DNA from: Anthopleura xanthogrammica | Lineage: Eukaryota; Cnidaria; Anthozoa; Actiniaria; Actiniidae | Assembly (NCBI GenBank): GCA_964019055.1 | Contig: OZ025209.1 | Coordinates: forward strand, 13,624,981 to 13,688,980 | Length of the DNA: 64,000 bases | Reading direction: 5' to 3' | Shown here: one piece after another, positions 35,177-47,221 of the stretch | Position numbering within the stretch: position 1 is the first letter of the stretch | Layout: the number at the start of each line of letters is the position of its first letter | Program-made: the position numbers and the translations under genes | The notes under the pieces: model-generated | What the model saw: the letters and a program-made list of their open reading frames with translations, nothing else | Database searches by the model: none | Told to the model about the DNA's origin: nothing

Positions 35177-37039
35177 TCATTCAAATCTTATTAATTCCAC
35201 ATCAAAGATGAGGGTTGCACTTGGTGGAATATTATACAATGTTAAGGAAGTATTGACATCATGAAAGTTTACACAAAACAACCCTTTTGAGGCCCTACTT
35301 GAGGGGGAAGGGGCACCCTTGTCCTCCATCTGAATTTCACAACTGCCTATGTTGCAATTTTGGAACATTCTTTTGTAGCTTGTCAGATTTTCATCAAGTA
35401 GTCTGTCTTTTGTCGCTAGTTTGTGGCTCTCGTGATGCCATTTTGAAGCCATGGTGCTTATCTAACAGGGCCTCCCTAGCCCCTCTCCCCCATCCCTAAA
35501 AGGATTTTACATCTCTTTTTACAGATGATGACCAACCAGACACCAGGTTCAAGGGAAGACTACAAAACAACTTCTGGGCTGATCTAAGTCAGGACATGGC
35601 TAATTCAAAGGTCAAATTAGAATATAGTGTTTAGGTTTTGCAGAGGGAGGAAAACTGCAGTATTAACCCTGAGGAAAATCCTTGAATCAGGGGTTTCTCT
35701 TGAATCAAGAGAGACCCAACACCCTGTACTCATATGCGATGTAGAGTTGAGGAATCAAACCCAAGCGAGACCCAAGAGGTGAGAGGCTATTGCACTACTA
35801 TCAATAAGGCACATTTAAATAATGTCAAAAGGATATACACCAGGGTATCCCTTCTCTCCATATGCGTAATTAGGGGGACATGTCAGTTTTGCTTGTTCCC
35901 CTTTGCTCATCTGCATAATTGAAAAATAACAATAAGATTTATCGTACCACAATTGTCAAGGCACAACTCGCAGATTGACTTCGAAATTACTGTGTTAGGT
36001 TTTGCAGGGGGAAGAAAACAAGAAAAACCCAGAGAAAAACTCTCAAATCAAAGAGACCTAAATACTGTTCAAATGTGATATTGAGACCAGAAATCAAACC
36101 CAAGACCCCAGGGGCAAGTGAATTACTATACTCTTGATATCAAACTTTTCTTTTCGATCCTCCTTTGCCAACACTCTAAATCCACAGAGTGAAGATATTA
36201 TACAACTATGTATATACAAATTTACATAATCTACCTGGGCAACACCTTCATCCCATCCTGGAAAGCAAAAAATCAAGGGTATTAGATTGGATAGATATGA
36301 GGGAGAGAACAACACATCAAACAAACTCAACTCACATATGATCCAGCCCGAGCCAGGGCTCGAACCTGGACCACAGCGGTGAGAGGCAAGCGGTAAACCA
36401 CTACACCATCCATGCCACCCATTTCTTAATTTAGTGAAACCCCCTACTAAAATCCTAGATCAGCCAATGCAGCTAGCAGGATATCGAATTACCTCACTGA
36501 TTATATCTTAAAAAGATTTTCAAATTAAAAAGATATATCTTAACACTATTGACCAGCTTTAGGATTTATTCGATTATTTGAATAGCAAGACGTTTAGGGA
36601 ACCTTCTGCATACATCAAACCGTTCTTGCTGAATGCATGCATAAGTTAATCTTGGGAGTTAATGTAAGCCTTAAGCTTAAAGTAAAATTATCGAGAGGAG
36701 AAGAATTTCTTACCCCTTATGACTTCGCCTTTTCCAAGAACAAAGCTGAATTCCTTATTACGATCTCTTGAAGAATCAAACTTCTTGCCATTAGTTAACC
36801 TTCCTTTGGATAGAAAAAAATCAAGTTTTATTTCTAAGTGTCCTCTCGGGTCATGATCATGTCTCGCCCAGTGAAAGTACTTGCCTGTATAATGTACAAA
36901 GACTCTTTGGCCGTTCTTGGGACAAGTGCCTAAGATTGCACACAAAAACAATGCATAAGTATCGAATTAAATACCTTAGAACTTCAAATAACCCCTTACC
37001 ATCGCCTGGTTTGACGGTTTCCTTGGTAAATCCTTCCAT
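35177..37039 (-). CDS. FKBP1: FK506-binding protein 12, peptidyl-prolyl isomerase
   Basis: A cytosolic cis-trans prolyl isomerase, in animals also a regulator of TGF-beta receptors and calcium channels. Exons are 37039-37000, 36929-36885, 36803-36714, 36257-36235, 35910-35837 and 35231-35177. The product is 108 aa, exactly the length of human FKBP12. It keeps [38 protein letters not shown] and [13 protein letters not shown], so the binding-pocket residues (Tyr, Asp, Val-Ile, Trp, Tyr, Phe) are present. Intron 2 is GC-AG and in frame; intron 5 has U12-type signals with AT-AA ends. The fourth exon is only 23 nt. It is divergent from the PCMTD gene. Confidence 0.95.
35232..35836 (-). other. U12-type intron of FKBP1 with AT-AA ends
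   Basis: The donor reads ATATCCTTTT, the exact U12 5' consensus, and TTCCTTAAC, the exact U12 branch consensus, lies with its branch A ten nucleotides before the exon. No AG or in-frame AC is available. Ending the intron at ...GTATAA joins GT to T and gives PGVIPPSATL, matching the FKBP12 family without a gap. A SINE (35595-35800) lies inside. Confidence 0.8.
35595..35800 (-). mobile_element. tRNA-derived SINE inside the U12-type intron
   Basis: The minus strand shows GGGTTTGATTCCTC (B box) and then CATATGAGTACAGGGTGTTG, GGTCTCTCTTGATT and the family tail. Confidence 0.6.
35955..36130 (-). mobile_element. tRNA-derived SINE in FKBP1 intron 4
   Basis: On the minus strand GGGTTTGATTTCTGG (B box) is followed by the body, ending CTGCGAGTTGTGCC. 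Same family and orientation as its neighbours at 35595 and 36280. Confidence 0.65.
36280..36425 (-). mobile_element. tRNA-derived SINE upstream of the 23-nt FKBP1 exon
   Basis: The head on the minus strand is the best tRNA-like sequence in the window: GGCATGGATGGTGTAGTGG (A box region) and GGTTCGAGCCCTGG (B box). The body ATGTGAGTTGAGTTTGTT follows and runs to within about 25 bp of the 23-nt exon acceptor. The cloverleaf is incomplete, so it is not called a tRNA gene. Confidence 0.7.
36804..36884 (-). other. 81-nt in-frame GC-AG intron of FKBP1
   Basis: The donor is ACAG then GCAAGT; the acceptor is TTTTTTTCTATCCAAAG. Its length is 27 codons and it contains no stop in the reading frame, so retention would insert 27 residues between YTG and RLTNGKKF. 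Splicing restores the standard FKBP12 hairpin, and the position agrees with the vertebrate FKBP1A intron as I remember it. Confidence 0.8.
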
Positions 37040-37948
37040 GGTTTTTCGGATGCAACGAATATCGATTGATGAACTTAGAATATCGAACGATAAAGCATGG
37101 TCACCCAGACTGCTTTGCGGGTTTATTGAGCCCGGCCGGGATATTTGCTAGGAGGGAGGGGAGGGTGAATTATTTTTTATAAAACATGTTTAACAAATAT
37201 AAACTGTTAAGAAAGGAGATAAAGCACTTATGAAGTGGATATTCATATGATGATATGGTATATATTGGATATGAATAATTTCAAAGAAATTTGAAGCGAT
37301 TAAAATTTATTCTTATTATAAAAAATTCTATGGGAAGCCTGTGGAAAAAAATCGTCTTAAAATAGGGTGGGGTGGGACAAAACTTTTTAAGAGAAGTGTA
37401 ACATTTTAGGCAATATTTCATCATTTATCCAAATATTCTGACTGAAAACAAAAATTTTGAGTATAAAACTTTTCTTAGAGAGGAATGTTTTTAAGACGAA
37501 GGATTTTCGTCTTACAAATTTAGACGAAAAAAATACGCACCTCACCCCACCCTAGATGGGTTTGATTATCTTTGAGGTTTGTTGTTTTTAATCAAACAGC
37601 GTGCGCGAACAACAAGACGAGAGAGGAATTATTTTCACCATGACATATGTCAGGAAAACCATACATTCTCAGCTATTCTTTTGGTAACTTAAAACGGAAC
37701 TCAAATTTCTGACATCACGAATCGTTCTCATTCAAATCGATCCGAATTTCCTCGTGAAATTTTCAAGTTTCAAGTTCCTGGAGTTCAATTCGTCAATTCG
37801 TGTTCTTGGAGGCCATTTTTCTTCACAGACAGAAAACAACTCGCGAATTATTTAAACGAAAGACTGTTGTCTGAGTGTGTGGTATATATCCGGCTCTGAT
37901 TCCCAAGAGAAGTTTCTGGATTCAAGTTTGATCGTTTCGGAGTATCAG
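37040..37948. promoter_or_regulatory. Divergent promoter region of FKBP1 and PCMTD, with PCMTD 5' UTR exon
   Basis: FKBP1 starts leftward at 37039. A ZNF143-like site lies 64 bp upstream of its ATG. To the right, a PCMTD leader exon probably ends at 37948 (GAGTATCAG then GTAAATTC) and joins at 38692 (CTCTTAAAG then AATGGG). AT-rich sequence with two GGGTGGGGTG words (about 37362 and, inverted, 37545) lies between. Confidence 0.5.
37103..37121 (+). promoter_or_regulatory. ZNF143/Staf-like motif upstream of FKBP1
   Basis: ACCCAGACTGCTTTGCGGG is identical in 16 of 19 positions to the motif upstream of UBE2L3 and close to the ZNF143 CCCAGNNTGCNTTGCG pattern. Confidence 0.5.
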
Positions 37949-38689
37949 GTAAATTCTGTATGATTTTTTTCTACGATGGCATTAAAATTTATAGTAAGTT
38001 CTTATATGTGTACATTTTATTTTTGTACACGTAAGCCAAAGTGTTACAATACATTTTGTACAAGAAATTATTCATCTTTTATAAACCTGAGTATAAACAA
38101 ATAGTTTGTTATCGTACTAAGTTATATTGGGATAGAGCGAATGGCTTTTCCCGTTGTTCAATGGGGTTCAATCGTAAGTCATACTGGGATAAAGCGAATG
38201 GCTTTTCTCATGTCGTTCAGCTAAGCGAAGTCAATCAAATGATCCAATCCAGTCTGTTATAAAAGTTGTTTTGTATGTCTCCAGTGTTCGTTAAATTTAA
38301 CACTTTTTTATAAGCTTGAGCAAAAATGATTCATCAACATTGAATTGTGTTGCAGTTGTTGCTCCTGCTGTTGTTGCTTGTCGTTGCTGCTTAAAAACAA
38401 TGAATGTACTACTTACAAATTGACCTTTTTACAGTTCCGTTCCAGTGACCACGAATAATTTGCCGCACACGATAATTTATAGTTTTGATATGTGCAGCAT
38501 CCTAACCATGTATGACATGGAACTATTATTCATGGTCACTGATTAGAACTGTATAAAGGTGTATTAACCTCTGATCTTCTAAGTCTAATGCTTACCCTAA
38601 GAGTAGTACAGCATGGTTGAGTTCATGGTTCATCACCATACATTTCATTGGAATGGAAATGGCTAAAGTATTGTTCTGCTTTCTCTTAA

Positions 38690-40165
<1,476 letters not shown>

Positions 40166-40177
40166 CATCTCTGACGA

Positions 40178-40398
40178 TAGGACTTCCCTTTCACAGTTCC
40201 CTGCACCATCTTGAAAGATGGCCATACCTTTGCATTGAAGTGAGACAAACGGTGGCCTTGGAATGATAGAGACCTTTTTTTAACACCTTGGACAGTTATT
40301 CACATGTCTCTATCATTGGAAGCTCACCATTTGTCTCGCTTCAATACAAAGGCATGGCTACCTTTCAAAATTGCACAGGGAACTGTGAAGGGGACTAT
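40178..40398. mobile_element. Foldback MITE family B, copy 3, in PCMTD 3' UTR
   Basis: It begins 12 bp after the PCMTD stop codon. The arms CACAGTTCCCTGCACCATCT and AGGGAACTGTGAAGGGGAC are inverted; CGATAG and CTATCG extend the pairing outward. Confidence 0.8.
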
Positions 40399-41187
40399 CG
40401 CTCCATACATGGACAGATCCTGATAGCTTAGAAACATCATGTCTTTCACAACCAAATGACTTCAAACTTGCTGAGTCTGGAGTCACTTTTTGGGTCTGTG
40501 AAATACAAAAAGTACTTTAACGAACTAAAACCAATACATTGTGTATATACAATATACTTAACTGTAAGTTATGCATGCGTCATATATGATAATTAGTGTC
40601 AGAAACTTTGATATATTTTTAGAGTGTATATAGCAGGGTTCTTCCTCACCATAACAGGGCTGTAGCCACTGTTTGGACAGCAGTCTGGTTTTAAAGAAAG
40701 TGGTCTAGTTTGTTAAGAAAGTGGTCTGATTAAAACCAGACTAACTTTTCTGGTGGCCACGGCCCTGCATAATGAGGCGAAACTGGAATCTTAAAATGAA
40801 TTAAGGTGTTACGTTTCCATGACATTCTATAAACACATGTCCTTGAAAACTTTGTTTCCTGACGTTGGCATGGAAACACTTTGATTGACATCAACCAAAA
40901 CGTACTTCGTCGCGATGACGATCCATTGAGTGTGATGGCATTTGGTGTTTGGGTAGGAGGTCTAGTAAACAAGCCCCTTGATGGGATGCTTGAATGATAG
41001 CTAAGGAATAATTCAAACCTTTTCGTATCATAAAATATCAAACCTAATTTATTTATTAATTTATTTTTAAAGTATTTTTCACTCCCGAAACTCATCTCCG
41101 AAAATCTTCATTATTATCAACGTCTGATTTTGTACGTCTTGGAAACCCTTTATAAACTGTAAATATTGGGGCTTTTGGTACAACTGA

Positions 41188-41193
41188 AATAAA
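41188..41193 (+). terminator. Candidate PCMTD polyadenylation signal
   Basis: AATAAA about 1 kb after the PCMTD stop; a 3' UTR to this point would contain the family B hairpin. Confidence 0.35.
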
Positions 41194-41199
41194 TTCATG

Positions 41200-42094
41200 T
41201 ATTATTGATGAATGGCTTTGCTTGCTTGTGTTGATTTTGGTTGGTTAATGCTCAGTGATAATGGTAAAAGTAGGTCAGCTAAGTTAATCGCGTTCCCCGA
41301 AAAGAATTATGGGTCAACTATTTTTGGTTAGCATTTTCAGAGCAAGGACATGTGAAATGCTAATCAAAATACAATGTAGAATCCTCAATTCTGATTGGTT
41401 AACCTTGAGTTCGTTTTCAAGGGCATCTTAGCTAGTATGGGATTTTTCATTTCTAGAAAATTCCCATGTAGAAAGAGTGTGGAAAACCATTAGTATGGCA
41501 GTGCTACACGATGGCACTTCGTCAACCAGTATGAAAATGGACAAGAATGAAATTCTAACTTGTTTCCAGCCCATTTCCGTTTTAAAAATTCCATTTCCGT
41601 TTTAAAAATTGAACAAATCTTTCTAGCGATGGCTGTTGGTGAATATTAAAGATGGTGCCGTGTTGTTACCTGAAGGCAGGAAGTTGTTCTCGGTTTCACG
41701 TTGAGCGAGCTCAAAAATGTACCACTTAGCGCCACTAGGGAGTAAGGGCACCCAATATAGAGGGCATGTCCAGATGTGCGAGATTAGTCGCAGGCGCTGT
41801 GCCAGAAGTCAACAGTGTCGTGTTAAATTAAAGCTGCTGTACGTACCAAAACTTACTACATGTAGCCGACTGTTTTGTCTCAATTCTGTATCAGTGTTTT
41901 CCTATTGCATTTTCCGCAATGACCTCTGGGTGTTACGTTTCTACCTTAATTCAGCAATAATAAAAAATGTTTGGTAAAAATGCTAGTCAGTTTAAGCCTG
42001 GTCAGTTTTCTGACTTGGGACGGAATCGGAGTTGGAGTCGGAAACAGTTTCCGCTCACATAAGCAAAGCAAAAGGAAACCTTCCGATTCCGCTT
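41200..42094. other. Repeat-derived intergenic sequence
   Basis: No gene is supported. It holds a short direct repeat (CATTTCCGTTTTAAAAATT, near 41573 and 41592) and an inverted pair CGGAAACAGTTTCCG near 42040, all short. Confidence 0.3.
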
Positions 42095-42199
42095 CAGCTG
42101 TTCTCATTATCTGAACCATGTAGCCTACGATGCGGTGTACCCCAGGGAACAATATTAGGTCCTCTGTTATTCCTGTTGTACATAAATGATCTACCTAAT

Positions 42200-43477
42200 T
42201 ACTGGGTTGCTATGGTAGCAAACCAGTCTTAAAATGAGATCCGTTTTTCGGGCGTCAGGTAGACCATAATTTCACGCGTCATGATTGGTCGAGAACTTGT
42301 AAACAATGTCCAATGTCCAATGAAGTTGCCATAACGACATCGATGTATTTATAGTTTTTAGTGTTGTGTCGCCATTAATTCATTCGTTCAGGGTTCGTGA
42401 AGTACTATTTTGTCTGTAGGCATGTTGCGTACTATTGAATTGTCTTTAGGTTTTTTAACGCTACGCTTAAACTACTTACAAATACACACGCCGTACGTGG
42501 TAGACACACACTAAAAGATGTTATTGAGCGATTTTGGAACGGGTTGGTCCACATACTCAAAGAGAGAAGTCTGAGAATCTATGAGCTATCTTTGAGAAGG
42601 CTATGAGCAAACTACGGTATGAGAATCGTAGAACTAGACAAACTAGTCAAAATAGACTAAGAGAATCTATAAACTACCTAGCTATGATCAAACTAGATCT
42701 TACCATATCTCAGATACAAAAAAAATATACTGAGACAAACTACAGAACGAGAGACAAACTACAGAACGAGAGACAAACTACAAAACGAGTGACAAACAAA
42801 GCTTTGATGAAAGCTATGAGCAAACTACGGTATGAGAATCGTAGAACTAGACAAACTAGTCAAAATAGACTAAGAGAATCTATAAACTACCTAGCTATGA
42901 TCAAACTAGATCTTACCATATCTCAGATACAAAAAAAATATACTGAGACAAACTACAGAACGAGAGACAAACTACAGAACGAGAGACAAACTACAAAACG
43001 AGTGACAAACAAAGCTTTGATGAAAGCTGACTCCAAGAACTTGTAGAAGTCAGACGAGCTGATAGTGATCTACAAGAAAGCGAACTGCCAAGACTCCTTG
43101 TTGAATATTTCCATTTATAAAAATACAGAAAACAAAAACTGAGGGGAAAACAAATGACCAGTTAAACACATTTTGGCTAAGAGTATTTACATTGATAAAA
43201 CGTTTGTTTTGCAGCGAACAGTTTCGATACTGAAATAAATATGTTTATTTCATCAGCTAGTCTTGAAAGGTACTCTAGTAGATCAAGCAGAAATATAATA
43301 TGCGTTGACAAGTCAGTAACGCAACACTAATGTCTTACTAGAATTTGAAATGTTTTTAATAAAGGGGGACTTTGAACCCAAAAGGAACACTTTGGTAAGA
43401 AATAATAGAGTATATAGGATTGGTGAGTGGGCGAGCTCTCGCACAGGCAACCCAGTGAACGCTCCAAGAGCGTCTAG
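42200..43477. mobile_element. Helitron-like (Helentron/HINE-type) non-autonomous insertion
   Basis: The host LINE reads CCTAAT|TGTCTT, and the insertion splits it at TT. The 5' end begins ACTGGGTTGC and folds into a hairpin with 11 of 12 pairs and a TGG loop. The 3' end has the inverted GCAACCCAGT, then a perfect ACGCTC-CAA-GAGCGT hairpin, then CTAG. There is no target duplication beyond T/TT, no rolling-circle helicase ORF, and a tandem repeat in the middle, the layout described for HINEs. The family assignment is inference. Confidence 0.6.
42603..43040 (+). repeat. 213-bp direct duplication with open frame
   Basis: Two apparently identical 213-bp units start at 42603 and 42816. Because 213 is a multiple of three, the frame stays open (147 aa, rich in Arg, Lys, Gln, Thr). 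Each unit also holds three 19-bp subrepeats of CAAACTACAGAACGAGAGA. I recognise no protein family; it is probably not a gene. Confidence 0.85.
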
Positions 43478-44456
43478 TTGTCTTCTAAACTCCAACCCAA
43501 GAATGTATGCAGATGACACTAGTCTGACATACGTAGATTGTGATCCAAAATTGATTCAGTCACATCTTAATACAGATCTGAAAAACATCAGTCATTGGTT
43601 AACTAAAAACAAACTTACGTTGAATATGACTAAAACAGAATTTATGCTGATTGGCTCGCGGCAAAAGCTCAACACTCTTGCTGCCACACCAGCTCTCGAA
43701 ATCAATGATTTACCAATTAAACAAGTTAGTACAACGAAATCACTTGGCGTTCTTATAGACAGCAATCTTACTTGGAAAAATCATATCGAAAAGCTGTCTA
43801 AAAAAATCGCATCTGGTATTGGGGCCCTAAAACGAATTAGGTCATTTGTCCCAATATCTACAATGAATCTTATTTTCAAAGCCTTAGTGCAACCCCATTT
43901 CGACTACTGTAACATTGTTTGGGATAATTGTGGCGTAACTCTCTCAGACAAACTTCAAAAGCTTCAGAATCGGGCAGCACGAGTGTTGACCTTCTCTAGT
44001 TATGATGCAGATGCTGGGCCCTTGATTGAAAAACTGGGGTGGTCTACCCTTAAGGTCCAACGACAAAAACAAAAAACCATCTTGGTTTTCAAGGCCTTAC
44101 ACGGCATCGCTCCTGAATACATAAGCTCTAAATTTGTATTCAGGAGAGACACCACCTCTTATTCTTTACGAGACTCTACCAACAAATTGGACGTTCCTCT
44201 TCCACGCACGAATTATCTCAAAAATACATTTACCTATAGTGGTACACAATTATGGAACAGTCTGCCAAGTAACGTAAGGCAGGTCGAGTCTCTTAAGGAA
44301 TTTCGTCGACTATTGGATAACTATTATGTATAGCAAAGCACGGCATTCATGGAAAGCAGGTTTTTATTTTAGATTTATTAGATTAGACTTAGTGTAGTAT
44401 AACTTATTTGTTTTAATATTTGTAAATCCTGATGAATATACCGTGGTAAAATAAAG

Positions 44457-44496
<40 letters not shown>

Positions 44497-44497
44497 G

Positions 44498-46749
44498 TTC
44501 AGGGCCACTCTCGGCCATATCGTTTGGTTCAGGCTCTCGCTAGCCTGTCGGTCGGGACTCGGGTCATGCTTTGGGGGCTCCCAGGGGCTGCGAGTTCTTG
44601 TTCCCATGGCAACTGACAACTTCACTCTGGTCGCTGTAGATTTGCCAGGGACGCTGCGTTCGCGTTTGTTTTTCCCCATCCCTCTCTCTGGTTTACTTTG
44701 GGTCCCTTCCTCTCCACTGGTCTTAGCATCAGTTTGCCGATAGGTGCGTTCAGGATGGAGCCGGTTCCACAGTTACCGGTCTATTCCCCCCTCGCGTCAG
44801 GGGTAGACTGCAGGTGCCACGCATCCCTTGCACCTCTGGCCAAAACCCCCTTTTCCTCTGTACCTTTCGCCGTAAGCGAAATAGACATTAAGGACAGCAA
44901 ACAGCAAAACAGCAAACGCTGGAGCGAGATGAATAAATTAAATTTGAAGTTGATTTCACCCCCAACTCAATATATACTTTTTTCAATAAAATTAGTCACC
45001 AAAAACGTACAAAGCTGAGACCGCTGAGGATCATGGGAAACATTTCATATCCAACAAGTAAAGTTATTGATACAAAGAGCAGCTTGAGGATGCTCACAAG
45101 CAATATAACTGTAACTGGTAAAATATTTCGAGTCCATCAACTTTATCAAGCGGTTAAAGCATGTAGAATTTGTCTACCCATAATCTTTGCCGGTCTCAGT
45201 TTTGCAGCTTTTCAGGTGACTAACTTTATTGAAATAAGTATAAAACATTTAAAAGCTAAACTCTATGGACTTCAGACTCAATATATGAAATTAGGCTTGC
45301 ATCACGAAATATGTTTCCTTTTAAGGATTCATAGTTTTTCCTGTTCCACTAAGTCATGAGTTAGAGCTTTTAGGCTGAGACGTATTTCCGGGTCCAACTG
45401 CTCACAAAAACCGCTAAAATAAAGCGAAAAATGCTCTCAATGGCTTAACCTCCACCTGAAACAATTAGAACTTTTGAGCAACAAGTTCTCTCACGAAGAA
45501 AAAGTACGGAATCTTAATAGAATTGCTTATTGTTTTGGACCCGGAAATCGTTTTTCAATACGAGTGACGTCACACCTAAACATTCTATATTTACTTATTC
45601 TTGCAGTAATGAAATAATGACTCGATAAAACTAGAAAAAATACCTTTTTTAGTTTTCTTTATACTATTTCGAGAAGCACTGGATTGTTTTTAATGACCTC
45701 ATAGGCCTTTGCTTCAGTTGCAAGGGTCTAGTTTTGTCTCTCATACATTTTGATGGTGAATCTCCCGGGACCACCCGCGACATTTTCCCGCCATGAACGT
45801 TGCTAGGGAATATCAGATTGGCGCTGACAACGAGTCCGTGCTATTTTGCCTTGAATCCTTTGAAAAGAGGACCTCGATGCTAAAAGCAATATTCAAGTTC
45901 TATTTTTAGCTTCAGTTAATTCTGCAGAAGCGACTTTTTTTCTTGTTACATAATCATTCCTTCTGTTGAAGCACGTGTTGAATTTGAAGGTTTTATCTAC
46001 ACCGGATGCAGTGTTGTTTCGGCTGATAACTCCAGAATTATGAATTATAATACGAAGAACTTAAACAAGACTTCAAGTGACTTCTGATTAACGCTTGGGT
46101 AGAGGTTTTTCCCAGAAAACGGATGATAAAAGGATGATTTTTATATCGTTCAGAAAATTTATTGAGTGCGCTCATAGTTAATAAACTTTTTAGCTTAGTT
46201 AATAAATTTTCCCTCATTGTTTCAATTCTGGTAGCAATTAAGTGAAGCGGAAAATTAGTGAAAGCGGGGATTACAATAAAAATTCCTTTGCATAAGCTTA
46301 TCAAAGCCATAACATGGTCTACAGTTAAGCAGCTCCTTAAACAAGTCTACAGAGAACATACTCTACCCATAACACAGACAGAAGAGATGACTTTGATACA
46401 TTTGACTTGAATCAAAACAACATCTGGAGATGACAGTTAGACTTTGCGCAGTGGGTCATAACATTGTATGGAATTTGCTCAATGTAGGTTTAAGCATTAC
46501 TTATTATTAGATGACCGAAGTGACTGCTTTAGGTTCGATTAGGAGGCTGAAATGATATTCTTTGAAATGCAATGCGTTTTTTAACTGAGTATATATATAT
46601 TTAGAATGAATTATAAACATCAAGGATGTAATAGGAAGCTTAAACATGACAAAATGGTATAGGTTTTTCATTTGGAATAATATCTATGAACTTTCCGAAT
46701 TCAATTCAATTGAGACAACTGACAACAGTTTTCATTTAGTCCTCACAGC
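44498..46749. other. Intergenic, no supported gene
   Basis: Both strands were scanned; reading frames are short and lack family motifs or paired splice sites. A GC-richer block at 44510-44890 may be an old repeat. Nothing else is claimed. Confidence 0.35.
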
Positions 46750-47221
46750 ATGAGGATGCATTTCCCCCGGGGGGGGGGGGGGGGGGACTCGTAGGTCGAA
46801 GGGACGGGGATGCTCGCAGTCCCTTTTAGGGGTTGAAATCGAGGTTTCGGTCCCGCTTAGGGTGTTATGAACGAGAATGCCCACCAGCTGAGTTTTGTGG
46901 TCCCTTTTAGGGGTTTCTATTTTATCTATTTTATACATTTTATTCAAAATCTATTTAAAAGGGTTCAGTTAACGATTTGTATATGACGACGTCGTCATAA
47001 ACTCATACGAGCAGAAGGAGTTTGATGTTAATAAATTAAATCGAGAAACCCAGCCTTGGATACGTTTTTGCTTGGTCCCTCTTAGGGGTAGAATTTTATC
47101 CCTGCCACGCCCATAAACTGACATTACAGGTCCCTTTTAGGGTCCATTTTTAAGATTTTCGGCGAGCATCCCCACCCTCTTTCAATAGGGAGTCCCCCCC
47201 CCCCCCCCCGGGGCATTTCCA
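46750..47221. mobile_element. Foldback element bounded by G/C homopolymers
   Basis: The left end is GCATTTCCCCC then an 18-base G run and ACTC; the right end is GGGAGT then a C run and GGGGCATTTCC. GGGGATGCTCG and CGAGCATCCCC also face each other. Inside, five same-strand copies of GGTCCCTTTTAGGGG-type sequence occur (about 46820, 46848, 46900, 47073, 47129). There is no ORF. Confidence 0.7.

Larger units (their letters stand above)
42095..44497 (+). mobile_element. 5'-truncated CR1/L2-like LINE, interrupted by an insertion
   Basis: Two pieces, 42095-42200 and 43478-44497, join in frame. The first encodes [20 protein letters not shown], a reverse-transcriptase block; the second starts CLLNSNPRMYADDTSLTY with the catalytic YADD and runs to a stop at 44333. 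The C-terminal domain ends in LWNSLPSNVRQVESLKEFRR, as in CR1/L2 proteins. A short 3' UTR ends in an ATCT microsatellite (44462-44497), a typical tail of such LINEs. The endonuclease and most of the fingers are missing, so the copy is dead. Confidence 0.88.

Noticed and set aside
36340..36420. Possible tRNA gene on the minus strand
   Set aside because: A and B boxes are present but the acceptor stem is not closed and the SINE body follows directly; it is a SINE head.
36688..36951. Continuous reading frame through FKBP1 exons 2 and 3 as one exon
   Set aside because: It includes the 81-nt GC-AG intron, inserting 27 residues in a conserved hairpin; splicing gives the exact family length. Retention is kept only as a hypothesis.
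42201..43456. Cut-and-paste DNA transposon bounded by ACTGGGTTGC inverted repeats
   Set aside because: The inverted repeats are only 10 bp, the host sequence resumes 21 bp beyond the right copy, and no target duplication longer than TT exists; a Helentron-like end fits better.
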